From Opisthorchis felineus (taxonomy: Eukaryota > Platyhelminthes > Trematoda > Opisthorchiida > Opisthorchiidae), in the NCBI GenBank assembly GCA_004794785.1, contig SJOL01006489.1:439271-503270 (forward strand): a stretch of DNA of 64,000 nt, in the 5' to 3' direction. Under the pieces are notes generated by a model. It worked only from the letters and a program-made list of their open reading frames with translations, made no database searches and was not told the origin of the DNA. This document shows positions 1-12,500 of this stretch, piece after piece; the first letter of the stretch is position 1; every line of letters begins with the position of its first letter. Made by a program: the position numbers and the translations under genes.

Positions 1-545
1 TGTGTGGTTGTCAGTGCACGTAGAATCATTGGCAAAAATAGGGGAGGGGGTAGAGATCCCAACCCGACCAGAATCCTACTTCCTTACACATCATTATCAT
101 CATCATCGACAGCATGACATCAGTGTTCAACAACGATGCTCCACTGCCTTACAACAATGATTTACTTCCTTACAAACTACCGTAGCACTAGCTCGTCCAA
201 ACAGACGGACGAAAAGTGCAAACCACGTTCAAGAGGGATCATCACATGAACCGAACCGGAAGAACTAGTCTGTAAGCTAGAACCAAATCCATGTAGGTTT
301 CCCCATCGGCGTAACACTTGGTGGACCACCCTAACACCAAGCACAGATTTAGCTTGGCTTAGCTGATTGGTTCGCCCTCCGCCTTAAATCTCGACCAACC
401 TCGTAACCTGGCCACTTGGTCTGACGAAGCGTTTCTGTCAAAAGCGAAACGTTGCCCAGCAATGAATCTACCGACTGTCGCCAAAAGTTTCCGTAAACAA
501 TGACTACTCAATCGGTTCCCAGCGACTTTCAACTAATTAACCATG
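1..545 (+). mobile_element. Penelope-like element 3' region and terminal repeat (relic)
   Basis: This segment is a diverged copy of the 3' untranslated region and terminal repeat of the PLE at 59.46-60.57 kb. Shared stretches occur in the same order: a GTGTG..CAGT..CAGCAAAA-like block near the start, an AAACAGACGGACGAA-like block near 205, GGATTGGTT-like sequence near 367, CTTAAATC near 385, CACTTGG next to a hammerhead core at 421, and CAATCGGT with CAACTAATT near 510-540. No coding sequence survives. The order of blocks and the ribozyme identify the family. The 5' boundary lies outside the window. Confidence 0.6.
413..462 (+). ncRNA. Hammerhead ribozyme motif, PLE type
   Basis: The core CTGACGA lies at 421-427 and GAAAC at 446-450. 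Between them stem II is GC(G)TTT / AAA(A)GC with one G-A mismatch and a 5-nt loop. The ACGT after GAA gives the very short palindromic stem III typical of retroelement hammerheads, with predicted cleavage after GTT at 453. Stem I can form between CTTGGT before the core and GCCCAG after the cleavage site, with one mismatch. The better-preserved relative is on the minus strand at 59541-59590. Activity is not proven. Confidence 0.6.
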
Positions 546-747
546 GTTTGTTCAGACAGCCGTGACGGGCAGCGTTTGTGGTGTCATTAACTGGTTTGTC
601 ACAGCAGTTTGTCTCAAGATATGGATAAACTGGACGGCCTCTCTTCACGTCATGTTTTGTTTCGACTGTTCATGACCTGTTTTCAAATGCTGTGCTGTAA
701 TAAAAAATTACAGCGACCGAATGTGGTAACCCACAAAATCTTGAAAA

Positions 748-832
748 ACTAGCCTGGAACCATCACAAAAGAGAGATTCAGCTGGGTCTCCCGCAAAAAC
801 CAAATTGGTTTGCAAATGAGTGTATTTAGCTA
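748..832 (+). repeat. Fragment of the hammerhead SINE family
   Basis: The block GAGATTCAGCTGGGTCTCCC followed by CAAAAACCAAATTGGT and GCAAATGAGTGTAT matches the middle of the repeat at 20421-20743, and matches the minus-strand copy at 38.5 kb. The hammerhead part is missing, so this is an internal fragment. Confidence 0.65.
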
Positions 833-2035
833 AAACATTATTTAAACAACTGTTGCCTCTCCGACCTCTTCCTCTATTACAGAGTAACCCGCTGAGTGTC
901 TTATGGATCAGCCATTATTTGGGCCTATTCAACTAGTCACTGGATAGCCCTGTTCAGATAAGTGGATGAAAAATCCACCCCCTTGGTAATAATCAATGCA
1001 GCACGTGTGGTGCAGACTTGCCGTCCGCTGTGCGCCGTATTCTCACTGACCACCGGAATTACCGCTTGGTTTTTTTAATCCGAAGATCAGACTGCGATGT
1101 ATGCTGTTCACTCAGCTGCCCCCGGCATTCCCAATCTGTTAAGAGGCGCGCTAGAATCGCCTTTCTTCTGGAGGGTCGTACAAGCGGCCAAATTTCGCGG
1201 ACATGTTTAACTTATTTCCCCAAGAACAGCATGTAGGTGAACCTTGGACTTGTATCCCGTTTCCAACAGTATTCGATAGGTTATTCACTTGAACGAGTAA
1301 GTACGACAAACATATTACGACAAGAGGCTTGCATATGAACAGTGATTCTAGGGGACAAAGGCTGGAAGAGTGAATTCTAGGCTTGATGTTATGCACTGAA
1401 AATTGTGATGCGGCTCAGCATCTATAGGCTAGTAGCAGTATGGTTGGTCGAATCTGACAAGTTTGTTGAAATAGGTTAGCGAAGCCTGAGAAGTTTCAAA
1501 GTGTTTAACAGTCACGTATGCGTTGGGCTGTGTCACGCGAAACATGCAGTTAAGATCCACGATATGGCCCTTTCAACATATAAATTTCTCTATTTCTTAG
1601 CGACTGGTCAGATTAACGGCACTTCAAATGGGTAACATCAGCCCATGAGGAACATGATCGCGAATTTTGAAATATCCTCACCGTATTCGGTGCAGCTGAG
1701 GTCGAATAAATTGTACGCTTATGTGAAATCTGTTCAGGTTGATTAGGAGAGAGAAAATACAACGATAATGACAGATATTTTTTCGTAATTATGTTTTCCC
1801 TCCACTAATCACCCGGAACAGATGTCACTTGCAACACGCAATCTGTCGGACCTCATTCGTACCGGACACGGTGCCGCTTTCCTAAAACTAATAAAAAACA
1901 AGATTACTGTGGCCAAGAAAATCGCCATCTGGATAAACCGCTGCGTTCATTCCTGTTTCATTCTATCTGGAATGGATTCGTCTACGTTATACTAACCTGA
2001 TTATGTCCATCCAACACCTGTTACCTGAAAATTTG
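833..2035. other. No gene recognised
   Basis: Only short open frames (up to about 80 codons) occur on either strand. None shows a family motif or a convincing splice context. Part may be the decayed 5' region of the PLE that follows. Confidence 0.5.
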
Positions 2036-2173
2036 AAGGCTTGCTTAATGGACGTTATCCGCCACAGACAGGAAAACGTTCACGTGTACTCACGTGAACA
2101 TCAGAAGACAAAGTTAGAAAGACAATCCAGAATATCATCTGAACAACCATCCGATTTCCATTCATCAACTTGA

Positions 2174-2725
2174 TTTGCAAAAGATACTGTCATAGACAAC
2201 CCTTCCTCGAAGAAGTTGAGTGAATCCGAGATCGAACTGCCTCAGAAAGGACTAAAATCCGACATCCACCAGAAGTCACAACTAAACCAGCTCATGGAAA
2301 AACAACTCCTGCAGACGAGAGTAAGATACAGGATTGCCAACAATCGAAGACGACAAAGAACGTCTGCATCTAAGCTGAGCAGTGAAGTACCTCGTTCATT
2401 TTTATCTTTGATTAGAGACGAATCCATTTACATAGCAAAGGCAGATGACGGGCAGGTTACAATCATCCCTGACAAAATGAATTATAGATATAAGGTTCTT
2501 GGATATCTCAGTGGCAGGTCATACAAACATATAGCAGAACGTAGATCCTACAATGCCCTGAAAAAAACAAGTTCCACACCAATAACCAAAAATAAACTAT
2601 CAAAGAGAATCTCGGTCATTCTGTCTCGTTCTCCTTAAATCCTAAGAGTAGACAACCATCAGGATTGTATGGTCTACCGGAGAAATTTAAAAGGAAGGAA
2701 AGTCAATCAGACTAGTTATGGATTA
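2174..2725 (+). pseudogene. PLE polyprotein, N-terminal part (broken)
   Basis: The frame opens after a stop at 2171 and runs to a stop at 2636-2638. It contains KLSESEIELPQKGLK, the PLE signature where a leucine-rich '.LS..E...L.KGL.F' stretch precedes the core. It also contains IYIAKADDGQVTIIPDKMNY, matching the PLE pattern of a lysine-aspartate-x-glycine step followed by hydrophobic residues and D.x.Y. Downstream in the same frame after the stop comes SGLYGLPEKFKRK, the PLE motif that normally reads (R/K)(L/I)YGLPK.HK. A second in-frame stop follows at about 2714. Length and order match PLEs; the stops make it a pseudogene. Confidence 0.75.
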
Positions 2726-3477
2726 CAGACGTACAGACCGGCAAACTTTCTAGACGGGATTATCCGGCGCCGCCAGGATTATCTAGTAAGCAACGTCAGC
2801 TTTTCCTTCGATTTTGTTAGCATACTTTGGCAAGAAACCATGCACAATAATGAGGTCTTTCTCAGTTTTGTTGAAGTTTCTCTGTACACCCGCGTACTTA
2901 TTACTGAAGCCTCGAAATTCTGCGACAGCTGTTAGAAAATGGCGCAGTAAATTGTCATCGACGGAAACAGTCTTAGGAATCGAGCTTTGTCTACGCTAGA
3001 TTTGCTTCGCAACTAAACATGCTTTGTGCAGGCAAACAAACACAGTAGTCATGGGCTCCCCAGTCTCACCAAGAGTGGCAAGTATTATTGGTGAACATTT
3101 AGAAAAATGAATGATGAGTCAGGTCCCACATCACTCAGGCATTTAGTGAATTTATGTTAGTGGCACTATTGTGATCGGGCAACGATAATTCTCAGCTAAC
3201 TTGCTACATTTCTTGAACACCTTTTGTAATGGTGTAAGCTTTACGTAAAAATTTGAAAACACGGGCTACTCTGTTAGCTTCCCGCACTGTCTTTTCAGAG
3301 ACGAAGAGTCAGGTTTTGATGTAACGTTGTGTAATAAATCGACTCATGCTGGAAGATACCTAGATTACTTTTCATACCGTCTTTTGAACATCAAACGAGT
3401 CATTGTAAGCTCACTGATTAACAAAGTTAAAATCATACGTCCCTATAAGGACGACCAAGGTTAATGACATCAGGAAT

Positions 3478-3692
3478 GTGCTGCAGGAACAACTGTCCAA
3501 TGAACCCACCAAACCTAATGATCAAACTAACTGCGGACACAAAGTCTGTTATGGGAGTCTGTTATCTACGTAGGAGATACAAATAGACAACTGAGAGCGG
3601 GCGTTGAGGAGCACAAAAGGCACGTACGCTTCCGTCCCCAAATTCCTCGCAGTTTCAGAATCTGGAAAAAACAACCATTGTTCTTCACGCAT
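3478..3692 (+). pseudogene. PLE GIY-YIG endonuclease fragment (frameshifted)
   Basis: One frame from 3478 gives VLQEQLSNEP...NCGHKVCYG, which aligns with the linker before the nuclease in the intact copy at 59.7 kb ([10 protein letters not shown]...NCVHKIKC). After a frameshift near 3550 the next frame gives SVIYVGDTNRQLRAGVEEHK, the GIY-YIG core with its Y-x-G, the R of the T-x-R-x-L step and EHK. The frame ends at a TGA around 3690. In PLEs this nuclease makes the target nick. This copy is dead. Confidence 0.75.
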
Positions 3693-3800
3693 TGATAGAA
3701 AACCTCAGTGGTTTGTTTGAACAGGCTCAACCAGGTCACAAGACCTATCAAGGCGGGCCTAACGATGCCATGAGGGATTACTGACAATTCACACCGTCAC

Positions 3801-6800
3801 ACTAGCATCAGTTCACATCTGACCGGTCTACGTCTGTCGAAACGGCGGTCAGCCCATGTCTGTCGTGATCAGGACCCAGTAGCACCAACCAGTGACGTGA
3901 CTAGATGACCTCGGCCTCAACGGAGCCACTTGACAGTCACACCTTGACCAATTGAACAGCTTTTTGTAGGTTGACCGCACAGCGATAGAGATCAGTCGAC
4001 TCTCCTTTCTTCTGCCCTCTGTGATTCCGATCACTCTGCCCTTGACAGTTGTCAGGATTTTGGTACCAAACTAAAGAAATACCTGCGCACGACTTCCTGT
4101 CACAAGAGTACGAGCTAGCTGGCACGTCAAGCGATATGGCCTATGGAGAAAGTGTCTCTTGCATTTTTGTTTTTGTAGGGTGATCTGTCATTTAACGCGT
4201 CTGCGAACTTTTGGCTTGCAATTTTGGTCGTTTTTAGAAGCATCTGAAAATCGAAAGCAGAAGGCCTTCAACTTGCAACACTTAAGCTGACCATGATTTT
4301 ACATGATACTTCACATTATGCAAAGTGAGTGTCAAACCACGCTCCTCGGATGACATACTGTGAGCGCACAGATCCGCCTTTTTAAACAATATTTATTTGA
4401 AAAGTTGCAGTGAAAAAATATGATGACTCCTTCTAGTCAGTGATTTTAAATTTCGGCACTTGAGACGTGTTAAATTAGATCGACTGTGTTCCTTGAACGG
4501 TGGCCATTCCGGATTACAGTACACTTTTCTATCATGTCACCTCGCGTTACCCCTTTATTTAATGTCACTGTGCACAGAGACAGAACTGAAATGCCATTAG
4601 ACAACCTCAAATCACTTCCGGTACGAACATCAAGGGCATATGCCTTGATGTCTTAAACTGACGTATCACTGCGTCCTCATCGGTACCGGTGACTGGGTGG
4701 TCCGACAGGCTTTGGGTGCGCAAATCATATATTCAACATTCACAGCACCTTTTCAAGGCCTTCACCTCAAAAGCTGTCTTTCATGATGGTAAGCCGAATA
4801 CCTTAGTCAAAGTTCACAGGATATCAGTATCTCAAAGCTTTTCTTTCAACTACATTCATCAAATAAAAATGTCTAACCAATGAAGATACATCACCATACG
4901 AGCGAGCAAAGCTTGTATTCTGATATCTCTCATCTTAACTGATACATCATAACTTTACGCGGGCCTAGACATAAGAAACATGCATGGTTAAAGAAATCCA
5001 CGGGGCAAATTTAAAAAAGGCGGAAAAGTTACACATGTAACTGAGTCAAAGAGACAAGGATTGCGTTGCAGTCGAACTAAGTAGTGTGATCAGAATATCT
5101 AGCAGGACAGCAGACGTCCGTAAGTCACATATTTCTCTTTTGAACACAGAGTTCTGAGTGACACAATTAGTACTGATTCAACGCGTCTGATCTTTGACTT
5201 GTGTTCACTCCTCTGATCAAGATTTATTTAAACGATAAACTACTAAACTGAACCACTAGCTTCTGTGTGTACTCATCCGCATGCGCCTATAGGGCATTAT
5301 AGATTGTCCGTACGACGAGGTTTTTGTACGTTAGGATACGTGAACATAATCCATTTCCACTGAGTGGGAACTGTGATATGTCGTGCTCAAGTGGAACCGA
5401 ATCAAATTTGTTCGAAACCGCACATGACACAGACAAGAAGCGTTCCTTCCAAATCATATCCCAGTACCTCTTAACCGGTCTCAAACAGTACGATTCGCAC
5501 TGCTATCGATTGCAGGGGCTAGTGGAATGCAGCTATGTTTCACGGTGCCCTGTATTCAAAAGAAACTTATGCGACCTATGAACCTGTGCTGGCCTGCTAG
5601 GTATTCTAATCCCGCGACTTAGTTTGACTGTAATGCAATTCTTCCCTCCATGACCCATTGATACTTGTTTCCGTGAATGTACATTACCAAGCACATGACT
5701 TTCGTCTAGTTTCACGTAAGTGTACGGTGTATTAGGCAAAATGAGAAAACAAAAATCGGGCTTTGCTTGCTACCTTTGTGCGTGCCCAAAAGGTACTACA
5801 GAGTGCACACTAATGAATCTGCCACATGTCGATAAAGCCTTCACAACATTCTCTAAGGAGATGCAGAATAGCTGACTACAGTTCTGCTCGTATTTTATAA
5901 CCAAACCCGGAGATCAGTTGTACTGTCTTATTCCCTAGGTACTGCAGTTTCGAGATACCATTTGTTACAACATGAACCCAAAGCAATGCAATCGAATGTA
6001 CGAACGTCAAGCTGGTGTATTATCTCACCATTCTGCTTTTTTTGTTCAGCACATAACATACCTATGTGGTTGTCACCAATGTTCAGCCTTCTATATCCTC
6101 CTTTTACTCTTTTTTCGACAGAAAACATCTGTGGATTCAGGGTACAGAACCGTCAGAAGGACCTGCTTGGAAGACTTTGCCTTCAGTGAACACATCGATG
6201 TGGATCCAAAGTATTGGGGTCATCAGAGTTGCTACATGGTCAAGGATTTGGTCGCATGACACAATATCCGTAGAACCGATCCGTCGTAGCCCCTAGGTTT
6301 TCCATTACGAATTCATTAGTCTTGCTCTAAAACAGCATCGCTACTCGAATTTCAGTCATGAATCCAACCAATCTGCGTCATGCGTCCTACGAGTTCCCAA
6401 CAAACCTATGGCTTTGTCTTCTTTGTTCCGGATATGAAATTTTTCACTTGATGCCTCCTCATTTTCTGTAGTAGAATCACGATATGACTTATAGATTTCG
6501 AAAAATGTAGATGACCTTTCTGAAATGTTGGTTTTCTTGATGAAATAAGAGTTCCGGCTTAGAGTTCACGTGGCATCAGTGGAAAAACTTCTTTCCTCTT
6601 TGATGGCCCGAAAGCGAAACAGTCGATCCTGGTTTAGATAGTTCCGTCAAATAGTGATTCGGCCGTAGAACATTCTAGCAAGGACTAGTTTGATACCGGG
6701 AAAATCCAATCGCAACAATAATGCCTCTTCAAGCACCCATAATACAGGCGTGCCATCCGTTCTTCATCATCCCCTTTGTAAATGTGACTGGATAGCAAGA

Positions 6801-9430
6801 ATCTTATCTGGAACTATATGAGGAAAAAATAAGCTGACCAGTGAATCGACCTGTTCCGTCGTCCTATTTTGAGGACCCAGAGGGATGTAAGCGTAAAGTT
6901 CCGAAAATTCTAGTCAAAATATACAAGCATGCACAAAACAGTAGTTTTTCAGATGCACTCAGAAGGGTATATATAGCTAGCGGATTAACAATGAAAGTAT
7001 TACGTCCAGTCATCTGGCATTGTCCATGAGGGGAAAGTTGCTCGGTCAAAGCAAGTCAAAGCAAGTTTTTCACATGTCTGTTTTTGGTGAAAAGGCAAAA
7101 GTTGCTACCATTGATTAGCTATCTCACTTGCTTCTGTGGGTACATTTTGACGGAAAATACAGTGAATTCCGTCTTGTTTTCCATCCGCTGATCTCTATCG
7201 TCTAGAGGAATAGTCGTCACAGTAGGCACGCGGTTAACATACCCAGTTTTTGAAAACGAGATGACTTGTCTGTGGAAATCGGTATTCTAACAGAGTCAGA
7301 TGCATACCTTTTTAAAGTGGGGACTATGTTCCAGACCACTGAGAAAGCCTGTTATGTATTGTTTTTCTGATGGTGAAGTGGGGTTGCTTGTTTTGCAGCG
7401 TGGGTCCTCTACACTAAACTGGTGTTTTCTCGCTTCCTAATTTACTTTATGCGATTCGATGTAACCGACCCCATGGCACAGTTTTGACAGGAATTGGCTT
7501 AGGGGCAACTGTCTGGTTATGCACAGAATTTGATCGGGCTCTTCTCGTCGGCCCCGCAAATTTTCGACCGCTTACTGGTCCCGTGACACCTCACGCCCAG
7601 CTACAAGATCCGCTGTTTGTCGAGGTCAACCGACCGGAGTCAACATGGTAGCAATCCCTGGTATAGTTTGAGTGGTGTTGGATGGCCTGTTTATTTATGA
7701 ATCGGGCTGTTTGGATTAAATTAAATGGTATCTTCAAAACCTGACAGTTTGGTCCGGATTAACTCAAAACAAAATTGAAATTAAGCTCTGTGGTATTTTG
7801 CTGAACACATGCTAATGAACAGCAATGTTACTGAGCCTCAATTACAAAGAGTCAGGGTCAAACAAGCTGCAAAACGATGTGAGTGACAAATCGTACAAAC
7901 ACTGCTAAAGTGTCTCAGGTTGAGGACCGCAGAATAGGACGATCAGGTAAATGGACTGGAAGCAAAAATTATCACAGGTTGGTTAGACTCAGGTCAGACG
8001 GCTAATGATGAGGATTACACGCAAGAGACAGTACACCTGGCAAATCCTTCAGTCAGGTCCTTGCATGATCTATGATGTGGAGTAAGGTGACCAAAGTTGG
8101 CTCAACAGCAATAGGGGACAGATTCGTGCGTGTTAAAAGATAAAAAGGGGTAAACAGGATAGGGAGCATAAAGTCACTGTGGATGTCGAGACAAGCGTAT
8201 GGAGGGAAGTTCTCGTCTTTACAGATGGACTTCTGTAATAGTCATTTTCAGCTGGTACCCAGTCTTTGGACCAGGTAACAGACTATGGGACAATGCATTT
8301 TCAGCTGTCTTCCTGCATCAGAATTTTGCACCGTCATACGCCTTACTCGAAAAAATACCTGTCATTATTCTCCTCACAGAGGACAGTGGAGATATGTGGA
8401 TATTATGCATTTTGGCCCTGCTGTTATATTAGTTCGAGCCAGAAACTATAAAAGCGAGCAATGATTGCGCCTCATTCAGGTCACCTGAGGATGTACTCAC
8501 TGCCTTCCATTCAACAAGCCATTCATCCAACTGGTCACAGGTTTGTTAATATACGACCCCATCTAATTAGTGAACGATCCCACCAAAATCAGTTACCACC
8601 AGGAAGCGAACAACCATCCGGAAAACACCAGTAACTGTCTTATGCGTAGTATTTATGATCACCACTGATCGTTATGACAGCTACTCGTATCTTCTGACCG
8701 TAATTGGGTGGGACGTTACTGTGTCTGGTCGACGGCCGTCCGTGCAAAACCTCCGGGTGACAGCAGAGAAAGCAGACACCTTCTGGTAAGGATTTGGTTA
8801 ATCAATCCGTAAAGATTGATGATTGTTTTGCTACCGTTTAAGAATTAAGACAATACGGCATAGGCATACGAACTTCAAGAAGGGCCGCTTAGCTGCTAGT
8901 ATGATGGCTGGTTTGAATGGGTAAATTGCGTGTGATCCTTTCCCAACGAGTAGTGGATGGAAATGAGTTCATTTCTAGTATCTTGTGCATTCGCCATATA
9001 TTTAGCTGTCGTAATGCGACGTGGTGCACTTGCTGCAAATTTTGCTCCAGCTGGCCGAGAGGGCGTTCCCCAAGGGGTACATTAGGTGCAAGCATCCACG
9101 AGTGGGTATTCTTCAGACTGTTCAATGGCTGAATGTATGATCTGAACGCGACCATGCGACTTTTCTCCAGTGACTTTTCTATAGTTATGACGAGACTGAC
9201 AAGAGTTATTAGGCAGTCAGTGAAGTTGGATAAATCACGACCTTAATGTCAACTGATATGACCCAGAAATCCACCGAAGCTCCGAGTGAAGACCTTATTT
9301 ATAGTGGACTTTCCACGCATGCAAAGTAAGAGTCTTTTTTCGATCGATTCGCTCAATATCCAGGCTATCAAAGCATAAGCAAGCAACTTTGCGCACAGAA
9401 TTGCTGCAAGGTACATCGGGAGGTTAAAGA
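3801..9430. other. Long stretch with no recognised gene
   Basis: Open frames on both strands stay at or below about 95 codons and overlap one another in different frames, as expected by chance. No RNA gene, splice pair or protein motif could be supported. The block just after the PLE (3.8-4.1 kb) may be its 3' untranslated region. Confidence 0.5.
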
Positions 9431-9534
9431 TGTTTGTTTGTTTGTTTGTTTGATTTGTTTGTTTGTTTGTTTGTTTGTTTGTTGGTTGGTTGGTTGGTTG
9501 GTTGATTGGTTGGTTGGTTGGTTGGTTGGTTGTT
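9431..9534. repeat. Compound tetranucleotide microsatellite (TGTT)n-(GGTT)n
   Basis: The first half repeats TTTG with one interruption (TGAT), and the second half repeats TTGG with one interruption (TTGA). The abrupt change of unit near 9483 suggests one tetranucleotide array arose from the other by a point change that then spread. Open frames crossing it on either strand are low-complexity artefacts. Confidence 0.95.
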
Positions 9535-12500
9535 TCAACCTATTGTTTCTTGAGTTAGAATGGGTAGGTTCGACGATATCAGCTACCCACGAGAGGCTAG
9601 TAGCTGCCAAATCTGCACAAATGGTGATCCATCGCTCGCTTCAGTGGCAAACCCCGCATACCAAGTGAATACCAAAATGTTTAACTTTGACTGTGATGAT
9701 CTGCGTATCCAGTTCTCCGCTGGGCCAAGGTACAGGGTTCAAGGATTGTTTGTTGTTCTATTCTTTCTGTCCTTGCATAGTAGCTGCTTAAATCCCCGTA
9801 GATTCTTCATTAAAATGTGGCGACACGGGTGGTAGGTTATGCCAACTGTTCTGCTCCTAGGTCCTGGACACTTTTCAAGGTAGTGTAATTTTATTGTTTG
9901 TTTAAGACATCGATGGTCACAGCCTCTAGCTTCCGGATGTCTTTTGCTCGTATAGGCCCAGTTTCACAGGCACAAAATTAACAATGAACAGGCTGCCACG
10001 GTGACGATCGGAGGTTTCGCGCTTGGTGATTAGCCTCGGTTGTTCTTCACGAGGCGCTGTCCAGTTGCATGGTTTGTCTGGTGCTTTCAAGCTGAGGTCG
10101 AACTGCTTCTCTCACCAACCATATTGAGACACGACCAAACTGGTGGCGAAAAACTTGATATATGTGGTATATAGTCTTGGTCTTACAGATGCTGCATCAT
10201 GAACTGGAATGTCGAACATTTGTTTAAGTTCCTCCTCCAGGAAGATATCATTATACCTTCAGTGACCGAGTTTCGGGACTAGAATGTTCTTCTATTCCTT
10301 GCTCAAGCGACCGATCGATTTTTGCCCCAAGAAGCATCTTGTCATACACCGAACATGAAAGTGAATTCAGGGTTTCCCTGTCTGTACACCAGGACTCAGA
10401 ATTTACCTAACGAATAGCACGCCGTAAAGGCCTTACCAGCTTCGTTGCAATGTCTTCATTAAGAAGGTTTGTCAGCATCGGTTATGATGCCTGAAGAAAA
10501 GGTCGACGAAGCATCATGCGGTGGGTTTCTGAAAGTTATATAGGTTCCCCGACATTCAGCGTGAAACAAACATTTAGTGCGCATAACGTCTTAAAAAACG
10601 GGAAGCTCCTTATCTCGGCCTGTAAAAAAACTGGCAGTGAAGTGGATACAAACATTACACTGATGGCTAATTCGGGCGCTTCAATCGTTTTATGGGGAGT
10701 AAGCGGTAGTTTTGAAATCATCAGCCTTGAGGAGGAACTTTTGTTTTCTATGGCGAGCAAAGCAACTTACGGAGAAAAACGAGAGGTCTTTGCAGAAAAA
10801 AATTCCGACTTTAGCTAGGATATGTTCCTCTCCCGGAGTGGGGATACTGTTCTTTAGTTCGTTGGCGATCACGGCGTTGGCGTTGGCGATTCCTGTCTAG
10901 TTTAGCTCATCGCAGAGGTTTTCGGAGTTGAGTTGAGTTAAAGGTTCGGGATAATTTGACGGATGGTTAGGCATCTGCTTCAAGCACTCTATGTAACTTT
11001 ATGTGTTCCCATCTAAATCACTGGCAGAATCTCCATTCTCTTCAAGTAAAAGTATTTCGGGACTGAAAGTTCCTTTGAATCACTCACATGATACACAAAG
11101 ATCGAATGAAATTTCTTACGTGGAATGCGGACTCCATGCTTAGTGTCACATCCGCCCAGCAAAGGATGCCATTCATTCTGATGGATCATGTAAGCTGTCA
11201 CCTTAGCAGGAGGAAGTCAAATAATATCGTAAATCATGCTTTGGATCCTTTGTTAGATAAGCAGATATCCAATTTTGCTGATGTCCTCAAACACCCTAGC
11301 TAATCCACAGTGGCTTTTTGCGTTGAAACATTCAACACTGTTTACTGATCATTTATCTTAGTCATTTATGATAGCGCCTAATCTAGTAACTGAAGATTCT
11401 CAGGACGTCCTTTGATGTCCCGGATGACTCAACGGTGCAGCCTTTAAGTACGTTGGGGGAAATTAGTTGTTTGTGGCATGTACACGCGTCTGATCTGCAT
11501 CTTCTGCTTTTCCACGCTCAGTGCCTGTACATGCCAAACCACTTTCATGTTAAGTTACAAATATGTGTGGAATTCAAGGTGAGTTTTATGCCTGATAATT
11601 AGGCTTAGAATATATTCATCGAATGCAATATAATTGTCGAATACTGGGATCTTTCCCCCATTGTCTTGCTGGTAAGTGTTTCCCCTGGCAATTGACGTGT
11701 AGTGCTGACAATGAATCGATTGGTGGTCGCATAGTCAAGCATCCTGCAGCTGTTCTCCCAGCGTTGACTGCTAAGTAAATTATTTGTGCTCTCATTATTT
11801 TCCGCTGACTCGAATGTTCCAGTTAGCCACTATTATTGATATCTTGCTGACTATCAGTTGCTGTTGTCTGCAGCACCCACTATTGACGGCTGGACCTTGT
11901 GCAAATGTTGGAACACACACAACAACTATTGTCAGATTCCAGAGCTATCTTTAGAACGAGGCAATACCAGCCTTAAAGATATTCGAGACCAAGTACTGAG
12001 TGCATCATTAGCGAGGCTACTCGGAGCAAAGACAAGGGTGTGGAGGCCTGAGTCCCCGGCAAGTCCACTGTGGTGTAGCCGGCGGGAAATATCTCTGGTA
12101 GACACCCGATTTCGTCCGTGTCCGGGGTCTGATAAGCAGATCAGTGGGAGGCAAGTTATGTTCGACTGATATTCTGGAAACCTGTGGATGCTTGCACTCT
12201 AAGTAACAAGTTGAGAAAGAGTTCAAACAGCTTACGAGTAGTTTATATCGTGCTGAAAAGCCGAGGTTACATCCTGGCCGCCTCAGCTGCTGGACGAGCT
12301 TATAGTGTCCGGTTTTCGAAAACCTCGTAGCATGAATTGGATTGCTTATAAAGGACAGTATTATTATGTTTACCAAAGACTGTCCACAGGATACGTCTTT
12401 AGCGCTACCTGTTTTTTTAGACAGCAGACCTCTAGTATTCACACACCCAAGTTACCTTTGGAGAGTCCTTCGGAATGCAAAGGACGATTTTACTCCTTCT

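Larger units (their letters stand above)
2036..3800 (+). mobile_element. Decayed Penelope-like retroelement
   Basis: Three landmarks of the PLE polyprotein occur in order on the plus strand: an N-terminal block at 2174-2638, the conserved GLYGLP motif at the start of the reverse transcriptase near 2665, and a GIY-YIG endonuclease piece at 3478-3692. Between the last two, about 750 bp would have to hold most of the reverse transcriptase, normally over 1 kb, and no catalytic YxDD-type box is visible. The copy is therefore internally deleted, frameshifted and dead. The name follows from motif order; the ends of the element are not defined. Confidence 0.75.

Noticed and set aside
3810..3845. CTGACCGG...GTCGAAACGG downstream of the decayed PLE as a hammerhead
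   Set aside because: The CTGA strand lacks the NGA part and stem II is too weak; at most a relic.
9368..9668. Glutamine/threonine/asparagine-rich or valine/glycine/leucine-rich frames across 9.4-9.6 kb
   Set aside because: They are translations of the tetranucleotide microsatellite.
12017..12442. 141-codon minus-strand open frame overlapping 103-104 codon plus-strand frames
   Set aside because: Opposite-strand frames of similar length with no motif point to chance openness.
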